A DNA stretch of 64,000 nucleotides, from assembly GCF_949987515.2 (NCBI RefSeq), contig NC_082686.1:50568911-50632910 (forward strand). The letters are read 5' to 3'. The notes under the pieces are model-generated. The model had not been told where the DNA came from and made no database searches. It saw only the letters and a list, made by a program, of their open reading frames with translations. Position 1 is the first letter of the stretch. Each line of letters begins with the position of its first letter. Positions 23,389 through 33,930 of the stretch are shown here, piece by piece. The DNA is from Delphinus delphis (taxonomy: Eukaryota > Chordata > Mammalia > Artiodactyla > Delphinidae). The position numbers and the translations under genes were made by a program.

Positions 23389-24972
23389 CTGTGGTGGGGG
23401 GTCCATATGGGTGAGTTAGTTCAATTTTTAGTATCTTTTAAAATTCTGATCTGGGAACCACAGGTAAAAAAATGTATTTATGTAGCAAAGGCAGGCATAG
23501 AGCTTCAAACGTTGTCCCATCATTTCCATTAATGTGGGTAGTTTGACTTGATAATTCTCTTTCAAAAGTAGGCAGATTTTCAAAATTTGTTTCATCTTTT
23601 CTATGTGGCTGTTCATTTGCATCAAAAATATTAGGTGGGTTTCAACACTTTAATTCACTTTTTTTTTTTTTTGCAGAGACAAATTTTTTTTAGCAAAACA
23701 ATATCTTAAGAAGATAAAATGTCTAACAAAATGACGGCTTCTAAATAGAGTATGTGACCTTAAGGGAATATAAATCTGGCCAAAGTCAAGTATCTAGAAT
23801 AATCCCATCTAGATAAGATGTTTTGAAATTTTTTTATGTCCTGAATTCTCCATCTTTTCCTTGTTGCTTCTTTTAGTGTTAATTGTTGAGTACTTATCTT
23901 CTTCCTTGAATTTATTCATAGGAAATTAACACTTTCCTTCTTTTTGGCTTGAGAGACTCACTCACCACTCTCCAGGGCAAGAATCCCTGCAAGAGATTAC
24001 TCCTAGTTCCACATAGGAACATGATGAAGGTAGGGATCCAGTCAGATGGGATGCCATGAAAACCTATGTTTGCCATGGTTTTTATCATTGAAAATGTGAT
24101 TTTCTGCACTTCAAATTTTGTTAGTTCGATTTGTGTGGCTGGAATTCCTATATTCCTTTTTACTTTTGATTCTTTTAAAAATTCTTGGCATTTTAAATCA
24201 TTAAAGTAAGTTTGATTTGATTATTAATGGATTAATTCTACTTAGTGTTTTATGTGAATAGATTTAAGAAGCTTCAACTGTATGAATATTTTTTAAAATA
24301 CTTGCAAAATATCCTGTTCCCAAATTTTATGTTGATATATATAGAAATGTATGTATATAGATGGTCAAGTCCATCTCTTTCTCAAAATTCTTCTAATAAT
24401 TCTAACTAAATTTATGTCATAATTCCATGAATCATATGAAAGATGGAGAGTAGAGGTAATCTGATATGATTTTTTTGTGGTGGATAATTTTTTGAGAAAC
24501 AATACATGAGTTGAATTTATGACAGCATTATGGATTTGGAAGAAAAATCAAAATAGAAAATACAAAACCTTAAATTATTTTTAATAACAGCACATATATT
24601 TAAAATAATTTATAAATTAACTCAGCACTAGATTTTCTAAAATGTAGTGCTGTGTGCTGCCAGCTTGGCCAAAATATTTGTGTAAATTTTGCACTTAAGA
24701 TGATGAGATTACCTTTCAAAAGTATGTATTTCTTAAAGCTTATTAATTTGAGATTGCCACTGTTCCTGAGAGAAAATCTGTGTGAATGAACTTGGTAAAG
24801 GTGAATGAACTATCACTATCAACTATCACTATGTCGGATGAGATAGGCATTTTCCAAGAGCCTGCAACTAAGAATTCCATGCATAGAATACAATCAATGA
24901 TGCTACGCATAGATAAAAAAGAGAACAAACTCCTATAAGATGCAATAAAAAATTAAAATTAGAGAAATATTT
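23389..24972. other. Unclassified AT-rich intergenic sequence
   Basis: No gene or repeat family recognised. A T run at 23661-23673 is present without a SINE body. Confidence 0.6.
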
Positions 24973-25199
24973 TACCTTGAAACTTTTTTTTTTTTTTGCG
25001 GTACACGGGCCTCTCACTGTTGTGTCCTCTCCCGTTGCAGAGCATAGGCTCTGGACACGCAGGCTCAATGGCCATGGCTCACGGGCCCAGCCGCTCCGCG
25101 GCATGTGGGATCTTCCCGGACCAGGTCATGAACCGGCGTCCCCTGCATTGGCAGGCAGACTCTCAACCACTGTGCCACCAGGGAAGCCCTACCTTGAAA
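24973..25199 (-). mobile_element. CHR-type SINE, short form, with target-site duplication
   Basis: Antisense copy, T tract from about 24984, body gcggtacacgggcctctcac to caccagggaagccc (to 25189). Flanked by taccttgaaa at 24973 and again at 25190. Several C-to-T and G-to-A changes at former CpG sites show moderate age. Confidence 0.95.
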
Positions 25200-26465
25200 T
25201 TTTTAAATAAATTTAATAAAACATAATTTATACTTTTGAGATTTATCTTATAACTTTTTTTTCTGATTTCTGCTATATTTTGCTTTCCATTATAACTGGG
25301 AAACATCTATGATCTCTTGAAAGATTTTTGTTGTTGTTTTTTGCTACATCAGATTTCTTATTTAGTTATATTGGTTAAGATGGGCCAGTGGCAAGAAAAA
25401 AAAAAGCCACAGAATATTATTCTTTTCTAGGAAAGGAAGCATGTTCAAAAGAAAAACACACAAAAAAACCCATCTCTTTAATTTCACAGACGTTCTCTTC
25501 ATTACAGCTAGAAGGATTTTTATTCATTCATCTCTACTTCAGAAAACTAGCAGTACCATCTTTGTAGTGGAGATTGGGTTTGTGTTTTGAGGTGCCATGT
25601 TGTTCTTTAGCTCCTATAAGAAAAAAAAAACTGTATCATGTTGACTTGGCTACCAAAGGGATTCCAACAAAGTCCATAGTCATATGCACCAGTTTTATTT
25701 TTATGAACAAAGTTGTTTCCTTTGGCTTTCAGATCACTAAAAAATTAGCTCATTCGAAGTGTTATCAAAACTAACTGGATCTAATGTAATTCATGTCTCT
25801 ACTTCACATTTATACCAAGTTACAATGTGTGAAAATGTACATGTAGAGGAGCAAAACTTGCCACTTCAAAATACCTCTTTGGCATGTGTATTATATTGGG
25901 CTGAAAAAAATCAAGGCCCAAAAGACTCAGGAAGAAACTTTGACCTTCCCTTTAACTGCTTTAAAAATTTACATAAAAGGCCTTTTCCCAGAATAGAGCT
26001 ATCACCAGAGATAGCCTCAAAGAGTATGGGCTAAGTATGGGAAGGGAGACTATAGGCAAGCCCAAGAGATCAGGGGCCACTCTGTCCAGTTGTCTCTGCA
26101 GGGCCCAGAAAATGTTTATTTACTAAACATTTGCTTTTCTTTCTCCATGTGGATTGCCTTTCTCCCAGTGGTTTGAAGTCCCAAGCAACTACCCCCAATA
26201 TTCTCTTTGGTCTTTAACTAAAGATGGTATTTATACTGTTTTCCTGGGTCTTTCCCATGTATACATATTTGGTTTTCTCCTGTTAATCTGTCTCATGTCA
26301 ATTTAGTTCTTAGACAAGCCAGAAGAACCTAGGAGTACAGAAGATAATTCCTTCCTCCCCAACATACGGAATTTAAAATTCTAAGCTCCTTTGTAGTCTT
26401 CACATTGTGCTCTGACTCTTGCATCATAAGGGGAAATAGTAATAGTGGAGTTAGTAGATAATCAG
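25200..26465. other. Unclassified intergenic sequence
   Basis: No gene. The stretch 25900-26330 is somewhat richer in GC and could be unique or an old unrecognised repeat. Confidence 0.5.
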
Positions 26466-26540
26466 CACATATGGTGACTTACCATGTGTTGTGTGCTGTG
26501 CATTAAACTTTTTATTCTCACAAGAATAGATGCTTAAAGT
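26466..26540 (-). repeat. Possible MIR fragment, antisense
   Basis: ttaccatgtgttgtgtgctgtg followed by cattaaactttttattctcacaagaata resembles the reversed MIR 3' half ('actatgtgccaggcactgtgc... ctcacaac'). Short. Confidence 0.45.
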
Positions 26541-27539
26541 AAAATAACATTTCAAACACAATCCATATGAATATATTTCTAGTCAATTACTTTTTGTGTT
26601 CTTCAACATTTCTACAAGGTACATATATTAAGTTGACTTTTATATTCAGAGAAAAGAAGAAAAGAATGACTATACTACTTGCTGAATACCTCCTAATAAA
26701 ATTTAGTTTTCTTCTATTTATATTTTAGAATATTTAGACAATAGGGATACAATTATAATGTCCAAAATTCTTTAAGAGTTTAGAAAATTTAAAAACACAG
26801 GAATCCAGTGACCTAGGAAAGTAGTTTAGAAAATTATGGACTCTTAACAAATATAATGTAACATCAACAACAAAAAAGACTTTTTACACTTCTTTAGGTT
26901 AAAGAGCAAATCACCTTGGCTCAAGATATTTTTATTAATATTTTATTTTTACCTTTAAAAAGAAACTCTATTGGTATGAACTTCAAATACCATTTTTTTG
27001 CTACATAAAACATTGACACAATTACATTAATTTTTTAAAGCATAAAATCAAGTGAATGGAGTTAAATGCAAAATGCACCTGTGTGCTTCTTAAAAACAAT
27101 CTGATTCATCAGGTAACCCAGGACAAGTGATTTATTGGCAAGATGGAAAGGAGGGGAAAGACAATAACTGAGTGAATATAAAAATATCAGATAAGCTATG
27201 GGATTATATATGGCATCATATAAAACTTCTGGACTGTGTCTCCAAGAAAAATATATCTTTGCTCTCAGTTCTGCTGGTACCAAGCTGCAAAATTTGGAGA
27301 ATTATTCCAAAATTTAAAATTGAAGGAACAATTAAATAAGAGAAAGGAAACATGCTACCCCAGAAAAATAGGCTAATTTTAAAAGCACACTTCACCATTA
27401 TTATATTTAAATGACGTTTTCAATCACTTGATTTGACCCTATGTGGTGCATAGCAACTGCAATAGCACAATATATTTGAATGAGGATTATTATAATTTAC
27501 TAAGAAATGCTGCAGGAGATTAGGAAACTTGAAAGGCCA
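26541..27539. other. Unclassified AT-rich sequence
   Basis: No supported feature; small minus-strand open frames at 27062-27398 are chance. Confidence 0.55.
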
Positions 27540-27760
27540 GCACTTCACTTCCATAACAGACATCACTGCCAGATAATTAACCTTGCTGTTTGTTTAGTAT
27601 CTATCGAATGCTTCATTACCGATTCAGTTAATTATCTCCTGGTAATGACCGCTACAGAAGGTAGAATTGCTTAATTAAAATTATTTAGATAAAAGAGGAA
27701 CTTTGATTGGGTGATGCATATTAGAAAGGTTTGATTAATCTTGATGAGATACACAACACA
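27540..27760. promoter_or_regulatory. Candidate enhancer-like block: clustered homeodomain-type sites in inverted repeats
   Basis: The sequence shows GATAATTAAC at 27572-27581 and its exact reverse complement GTTAATTATC at 27627-27636. TCATTACC at 27613-27620 is mirrored by GGTAATGA at 27641-27648. A palindromic GATTAATC lies at 27733-27740 and more TAATTA-type sites near 27673. Such TAAT cores are what homeodomain proteins bind, and GATTAATC resembles a paired/K50-type site. Function is inferred: AT-rich DNA produces TAAT by chance, but paired exact inverted copies in 75 bp are unusual. No repeat family recognised. Confidence 0.35.
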
Positions 27761-29149
27761 TTTAAAGCTTTCCTTTATTGTATCAAAATGCCAAATTCAT
27801 TCTTTTTTCCAATCAAAAATAAAATATTTTTTTCCTTTGCCAAATATATTTAAAAAATAAGACAACAACGGGTAGGTGAAAAACAACACTTTCAGTGCTA
27901 ATTTTACTATAGGGAGGCTTGAAGAATAAAAGGAGAACCCTATTTATTTTATAAGATGCGACTGATATAAATTAGCATTCCTTCTTGCTTGAAGGGATGG
28001 TATTATACCCAGGAAGGCAAACTTGGCATTGTGCATACACATCACTTAAGAGATGTAAATACATTTCATCTTCAGCTTTCTTCATAAGTATCCACAGGTG
28101 AATTTCCTAGTCCTTTCTTCATACTAACATGGCCACCAGATTTGAGCAATGGCCAGATGATACTCTTTGTGCATGAGTCAGAATGCACTGGGTTTGAAAC
28201 AAAACTCTTCCATTTCAGTACCAGTAGCAGTTTTACAGAGTCTTGTCATCTTCCCTTGAGTAAACAGTGTCTTTTTCTTTCTTAAGAGAAGATAGAGTTC
28301 ATTGTTTTGACCATTTCTAGCTCTAGCTAGATCAAAGAACAGTATTTCATCTTCTTGGCTTCTCAGGATAAATATTCCTAAGTGAATTTTATTAAAGTAC
28401 AGTCAACTTTAATAAAAATTGCATTTTTTTTTCTTTTTTAGTGGGGAGAGAGTTTTTGTTTGGTTTTATATATGGTGCCTCATTTCAAAGTTCTTCAAAA
28501 CTTCAAGAAGTTGCTGGTAATAATTGCATAAGCTTTCCAATAAATATTTATTCTGTAATGAGCCAAAAGTTACCTTTAATTGCCTATATTATGCCACAAA
28601 TGCATGGAGTTCTTACAGGGTACCTAGAACCTAAGTAGAGTTTAGGGAATTACTGCTCAAAGGTAATGAAAAAGCATACTAGCAGGTCATAGAGAATGTG
28701 ATAGAGATTCCTCTATAACACTCCCTCCCTGTGACATCTAAGAGTTCAACTGGTATTACAATGTGCACTGTGGAATACAAGATTGACAGTATAAGATAAT
28801 TAAACTACTTAAGAGTTAAATAAAAACAGACAGATAACACTGCAACATGAAACCTACATTGTGATTATCACAGACTCTAGATTTATTTGTTCTTACTTGG
28901 AAATATGCACAACTGAGATTCAAGAAAAATGTCCTGGGGGAAAATACCATAGAAATATTTTACTTGAAAAGGCAATCCTAGGCAGACTTTTCTTTCCCCT
29001 ATAAGTAGGAAACTAATAGCACTCTTACATACTATAATAATTTAAAAAATAACAAACAACCAACCAACAAAAATATTTCAAAATAAAGTTATAGATGAGT
29101 GCATTCCTCAACATTTTGCAGAATCATACACTAGCCTTTATTAAAAACT
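27761..29149. other. Unclassified AT-rich intergenic sequence
   Basis: No gene or repeat family recognised. Confidence 0.6.
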
Positions 29150-29405
29150 ATAGTGGGGAAGGATATATTGGGAGATGGATTGACATATACACACTACTAT
29201 ATTTAAAAAAGATAACTAATAAGATCCAAATATATAGAACAGGGAACACTACTCTGTAATAACCTATATGGGAAAAGAATCTAAAAAAAAGAGTGGATAT
29301 ATATATATGTATAACTGATTCACTTTGCTGTACACCTGAAACTAACACAACATTGTAAATCAATTATACTCCAATAAAAATTTTAAAATAAATTAATTAA
29401 TTTTA
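29150..29405 (+). mobile_element. 5'-truncated L1, 3' UTR only
   Basis: Contains only the terminal L1 3' UTR: ggatatattgggagatggat, the aatctaaaaaaaagagtgg segment, gtataactgattcactttgc, acacctgaaactaacacaac and the tail ccaataaaaattttaaaataaatt. The same end is seen at about 50180-50465 and 51950-52020, so several L1 3' ends in this window share it. Confidence 0.85.
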
Positions 29406-29629
29406 AAAAGATGGGTTCTGATGGGTGAACAGAGGGGCCCTGTCTGGGCATAAGAACAGTAGCTGGGCTTTCAATTAACTTTACTTAACAAAAGGTAAAT
29501 GAGATTCTTCAATAAGGAATGGAGGAAACAAATGCTTCAAGGGACAATACAATCTACAACATTATCAATGAATTTACTTTCTACTGCTACAAAGAATAAT
29601 TGCAATATGTATACCAATGTTTCTTACTA

Positions 29630-29730
29630 AAATAAATATATATATATACTATCCATGTATATGTTCATATATATGTTCTATATATATGCTCTATTCACAT
29701 ACATATATTCATATATATATATGAATAGTG
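29630..29730. repeat. AT-rich simple sequence with 20-bp perfect palindrome
   Basis: Interrupted TA/TATG simple repeat. ATTC...GAAT at 29707-29726 is perfectly self-complementary over 20 bp. Confidence 0.85.
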
Positions 29731-30034
29731 AATATTTGTATCCTGCCTGTCAGCAGCAAAATCATTTGATGATTTTTTTATTCACATGCTTGTACCATCT
29801 AGAGATCATTTACTCATTTGTTAAACAAATTTACCACTCAAATATATGAAAACACTTACATGATTTAAAAGATAAAATTTAACCTTAACACCAACAATGG
29901 CTTAACACCAATAAATGGATATGTTTTATTTTCCTTAAAAAAAACAAACAAAAACAATTATATATGATGATCATGTTCTCTGACTTGATGCAATTTAGAT
30001 AGAATTAAGAAGATGACTAAAATATTATTGTGAA
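29731..30034. other. Unclassified AT-rich sequence
   Basis: No supported feature. Confidence 0.55.
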
Positions 30035-30790
30035 TACAGTAAATCCCCTACATATGAACCTTCAAATTGCGAACTTTCAAAGATGTGAATGTGCATTCAA
30101 ATGTCCAATCACTTGTCTGTTATACACTGTCACATGCATGCATCCACTACAAGTGGTTGTGCTTTTGTGTACTTTAATGTACAGTACTGTTGCTGTACAA
30201 CACAAGGAGCTTACTAATAAAGACCTGATGGAACTGGAGGCCCAGAGGAAGGACAAAGAGAGACAAGAGGAAGAAGAAATAACAGAAGAACCAAAGAGAT
30301 TCACCATGCAGGAAATGGCAAGTGGATTTCCTTTATTTGAGGAGGCACTGTTAGTTTTTGAGGCACAGGACTTAAATGCAGAATGCTACATGAAGGTTGT
30401 AGCAGCTGTTCTTAATGCAATCTAGTCTTGCTCTCTGTCTCCTATTGCTGACAGTCCTTCAGCTCTACCATCTCCCGCCTCTTCTCCCTTCTCCAGTCAG
30501 TAACTCTTCTTGCCTGTTCACTCGATGCCAGCCTCTGTATGCCAGCTGTTGTACTGTACTACTGTACTTTTCAAGGTACTATACTGTAAGATTAAAAATG
30601 TTTTCTTTATTTATTGTGTTTGTTTTTTATGTATTATTTGTGTGAAAAGTATTATAAACCTATTATAATACAGTAGTATATAGTCGATTGTATTAGTTGG
30701 GTACCTAACTTTGTTGGACTTACAGAACAAATTGGACTTACGAATGTGCTCTCAGAATGGAACTCATTTGTAGGTAGGGGACTTACTGTA
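30035..30790 (+). mobile_element. Tigger-family DNA transposon, internally deleted, with TA target duplications
   Basis: A pogo/Tigger-type (Tc1-mariner superfamily) element, 752 bp from 30037 to 30788. The left end CAGTAAATCCCCTACATAT and the inverted right end (CAGTAAGTCCCCTACCTAC when reversed) form terminal inverted repeats with few mismatches. A TA dinucleotide lies immediately outside each end (30035-30036 and 30789-30790), the expected target-site duplication. The transposase gene is mostly deleted, leaving its C-terminal part and 3' non-coding region. It could have been mobilised only by a transposase supplied from elsewhere. Confidence 0.9.
30195..30425 (+). pseudogene. Tigger transposase, C-terminal remnant
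   Basis: The 3' part of an open frame that begins at 30030. It holds an acidic, charged stretch (Glu-Leu-Thr-Asn-Lys-Asp-Leu-Met-Glu-Leu, then a run of Glu) followed by PKRFTMQEMASGFPLFEEAL and a FEAQDLNAE segment. These are typical of the C-terminal tail of Tigger/jerky-type transposases downstream of the DDE catalytic domain. The helix-turn-helix DNA-binding region and the DDE residues are absent. The frame ends at a TAG (30423-30425) inside what should be a longer tail. It has no catalytic capacity. The upstream codons of the open frame belong to the inverted-repeat region and were probably never coding. Confidence 0.8.
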
Positions 30791-31134
30791 CATTTTAATG
30801 TATCCATGGAATAAAGTAAACCAACAAAATTACTTTAAAGTAACTATTAGAATATAATAAATAATTGCATGGAAACAGTGGAATTAAGAAAACACTTAGT
30901 TTTTAATGATATATACATATCAAAATTTGAGGAATTAAATTTAAGTAATGTTTGTAAGAAAGTTTTCTGCTCTACATGATTGTAATAGAAAAGATAAAAG
31001 CAATAAAATTAAAGGCTGAACACTCAGGCATAGAGATTAGAAAACAGAAAATTAAAGGAAACTGCATAGGAAATATAATAAAGACAAGAGTGGAAATTCT
31101 TGCAATAGAAAAAAATGCCATAATAGAAAATTTT
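30791..31134. other. A-rich unclassified sequence
   Basis: Adenine-rich plus strand; no family recognised. Confidence 0.5.
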
Positions 31135-31360
31135 AAAAGTTCTTCAGGTCCTCCCTGGTGGTGCAGTGGTTGAGAGTCCACCTGCCAATGCAGGGGACAC
31201 GGGTTCGTGCCCCGGTCTGGGAGGATCCCACATGCCATGGAGCAGCTGGGCCTGTGAGCCATGGCCGCTGAGCCTGCGCATCTGGAGCCTGTGCTCTGCA
31301 ACAGGAGAGGCCACAACAGTGAGAGGCCCGTGTACCACCAAAAAAAAAAAAAGTTTTTCA
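31135..31360 (+). mobile_element. CHR-type SINE, short form, sense, with target-site duplication
   Basis: The only sense-strand SINE of this family here. The body starts ggtcctccctggtggtgcag at about 31147 and ends in an A tract at about 31339-31350. Flanks are aaaagttcttca (31135-31146) and aaaagtttttca (31349-31360), one mismatch. RNA polymerase III control regions inherited from its tRNA ancestor are visible: an A-box-like TGGTGCAGTGG at 31159-31169 and a B-box-like GGTTCGTGCCC at 31202-31212, with T in place of the consensus A of the B box. Confidence 0.95.
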
Positions 31361-32130
31361 AAAAACTAAAAAGACAAACTTCTAGCACATTTGATTAATA
31401 AAATCATAAAGTATTAATGAGAAATATAAGGATAAAAAGATTAAACTATAGCTGAATACAACTTTTACATAAAAATAATTTAAAAGTATAGAAAAGCCAA
31501 TATGTAACCTGTATATGAAAAGGACAATTTCATATAGAATTATACCTAAAATATGACTCTAAATCACATACTCAATGATTTGTGGAAAGAAATATGTAGA
31601 TGGATGAAAGAAAACTGCTGTTCCTTATTGACAATTTAATTGTAAATATTGAAAATAAACAATATAAAGTTGCTCTTATTTAACCACATTTTCTTTACAA
31701 AAAGTGAAAATGACAAATTTATATGATTGAACTTAATATAAAAATATCTACAGAAAAAACTATAAAAATAAAATATAGCTGTTGCTGAAAATTAATTTTG
31801 TTTCTAGACACTTATTATACAAGATATTTAGAAAAAATATCTTTTTAAAATGTTAAGAAGCAAAACAATGAGCAGCCAACACATAAAAATGGGAAAATAT
31901 TGTATAGAGCTATTAAAATGATTATGATTTTATTTAAAGACATACAAAAATTCCTAAATAAATGAAAAAATTATACCTTATTCTTGTGAAGATTAAATAT
32001 TATAAAGACACTATTCACTGGAAATTAATCTTTTAATTTAATTAAATCCAGTAAAAATTCAACAAGTTTCCTCAAATAAATTGATAATATTATAAAATTT
32101 TCATGGAAGAGAAAGGAAAAAAAAAACAGT
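31361..32130. other. A/T-rich unclassified sequence
   Basis: No supported feature; possibly a decayed L1 but nothing distinctive. Confidence 0.5.
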
Positions 32131-32141
32131 TAAGAAGTCTT

Positions 32142-32966
32142 ACTGGACTCCTTATAGAAGACACTGGGACCCACCAAAAAAGATACCCCACATCCAAAGA
32201 CAAAGGAGAAGCCACAATGAGATGGCGGGAGGGGCACAATCACAGTAAAATCAAATCCCGTAACTGCTGGGTGGGTGACTCACAGACTGGAGAACACTTA
32301 TACCACAGAAGTCCACCCACTGGAGTGAAGGTTCTCAGCCCCACGTGAGGCTTCCCAACCTGGGCGTCCAGCAATGGGAGGAGGAATTCCTAGAGAATCA
32401 GACTTTGAAGCCTAGTAGGATTTGATTGGGGGACTTTGACAGGACTGGGGGAAACAGAGACTCCACTCTTGGAGGGCACACACAAAGTAGTGTGTGCATT
32501 GGGACCCAGGGGAAGGAGCAGTGACCCCAGGGGAGACTGAACCAGACCTACCTGCTAGTGTTGGAGGGTATCCTGCAGAGGCAGGGTGTGGCTGTGGCTC
32601 ACTGTGGGGACAAGGACACTGGCAGCACAAGTTCTGGGAAGTACTCCTTGGTGTGAGCCCTCCCAGAGTCTGTCATTAGCCCCACCAAAGATCCCAGGTA
32701 GGCTCCAGTGTTGGGTTGGCTCAGGCCAAACAACCAACAGGGAGGGAACCCAGCCCCACCCATCAGCAGTCAAGTAGATTAAAGTTTCACTGAGCTCTGC
32801 CCACAAGAGCAACAGTCAGCTCTACCCACCACCAGTCCCTCCCATCAGGAAACCTTCACAAGCCTCTTAGATAGCCTCATCCACCACAGGGCACACAGCA
32901 GAAGCAAGAAGAACTATGATCCTGCAGCCTGTGGAACAAAAATCACATTCACAGAAGATAGACAAT
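32142..32966 (+). promoter_or_regulatory. L1 5' UTR (internal promoter region, decayed)
   Basis: GC-moderate non-coding leader directly upstream of ORF1, with segments like ccaggggagactgaaccaga and ccacccatcagcagtc that fit L1 leaders of this group. In L1 elements this region is an internal polymerase II promoter. No active promoter signature can be judged from the sequence. Confidence 0.6.
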
Positions 32967-33849
32967 ATGAAAAAGCAGAGGGCTATGTACCAGATGAAGG
33001 AACAAGATAAAACCCCAGAAAAACAACTAAATGAAGTGGAGATAGGCAACCTTCCACAAAATGAATTCAGAATAATGATAGTGAAGATGATCCAGGACCT
33101 CAGAAAAAGAATTGAGGTAAAGATTGAGAAGATGCAAGAAATGTTTAACAAACACCTAGAAGAATTAAAGAACAAACAAACAGAGATGAACAATACAATA
33201 ACTGAAATGAAAACTACACTACAAGGAATCAATAGCAGAATAACTGAGGCAGAAAAACGGATAAGTGGCCTGGAAGAAAGAATGGTGGAATTCACTGCTA
33301 CAGAAGAGAAAAAAGAAAAATGAATAAAAAGAAATGAAGACAGCCTAAGAGACCTCTGGAACAACATTAAATGCAACAGCATTGGGATTATAGGGGGTCC
33401 CAGAAGGATAAGAGAGAGAGAAAGGACCCGAGAAAATATTTGAAGAGATTATAGTCGAAAACTTCCCTAACATAGGAAAGGAAATAGCCACCCAAGTCCA
33501 GGAAGCGCAGTGAGTCCCATACAGGATAAACCCAAGGAGAAACATGCCGACACACATAGTAAACAAATTGGCAAAAATTAAAGACATAGAAAAATTGTTG
33601 AAAGCAGCAAGAGAAAAACGACAAATAACATACAAGGGAACTCCCATAAGGCTAACAGCTGATTTCTCAGCAGAAACTCTACAAGCTAGAAGGGAATGGC
33701 ATGATATACTTAAAGTGATGAAAGGGAAGAACCTACAACAAAGGTTACTCTACCCAGCAAGGACCTCATTCAGATTCGATGGAGAAATCAAAAGCTTTAC
33801 AGACAAGCAAAAGCTAAGAGAATTCAGCACCACCAAACCAGCTCTATAA
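32967..33849 (+). pseudogene. L1 ORF1 (ORF1p RNA-binding protein), disabled
   Basis: ORF1p is the trimeric coiled-coil RNA-binding chaperone of L1. I place the start at the ATG 32967-32969 (MKKQRAMYQMKEQ), which matches where L1 ORF1 usually begins, rather than the upstream in-frame ATG at 32916. The first part is open with a lysine/glutamate-rich, heptad-like region (about 33100-33320). A TGA at 33321-33323 interrupts it. An extra G in the tagggggtccc stretch near 33393 shifts the frame, and another in-frame TGA is at 33511-33513. The C-terminal part is open from 33544 and ends KPAL at 33849. Length of about 294 codons is near the family's usual size. Confidence 0.9.
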
Positions 33850-33930
33850 CAAATACTAAAGGAACTTCTCTAAAGGGGAAACACAAGAGAAGAAAAGGAC
33901 ATACAAAACAAACCCAAAACAATTAAGAAA

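Noticed and set aside
23341..23532. Frame starting with alternating Cys-Val then Ala-Arg
   Set aside because: Pure translation of the GT/GC microsatellite.
31159..31212. Functional tRNA gene in the SINE head
   Set aside because: A/B-box-like motifs are present but the B box is altered, and the sequence is clearly a SINE with a long non-tRNA body and A tail.
32867..33382. 171-codon minus-strand open frame
   Set aside because: Antisense shadow of L1 ORF1; lysine/glutamate codons reversed give a Phe/Ser-rich frame.
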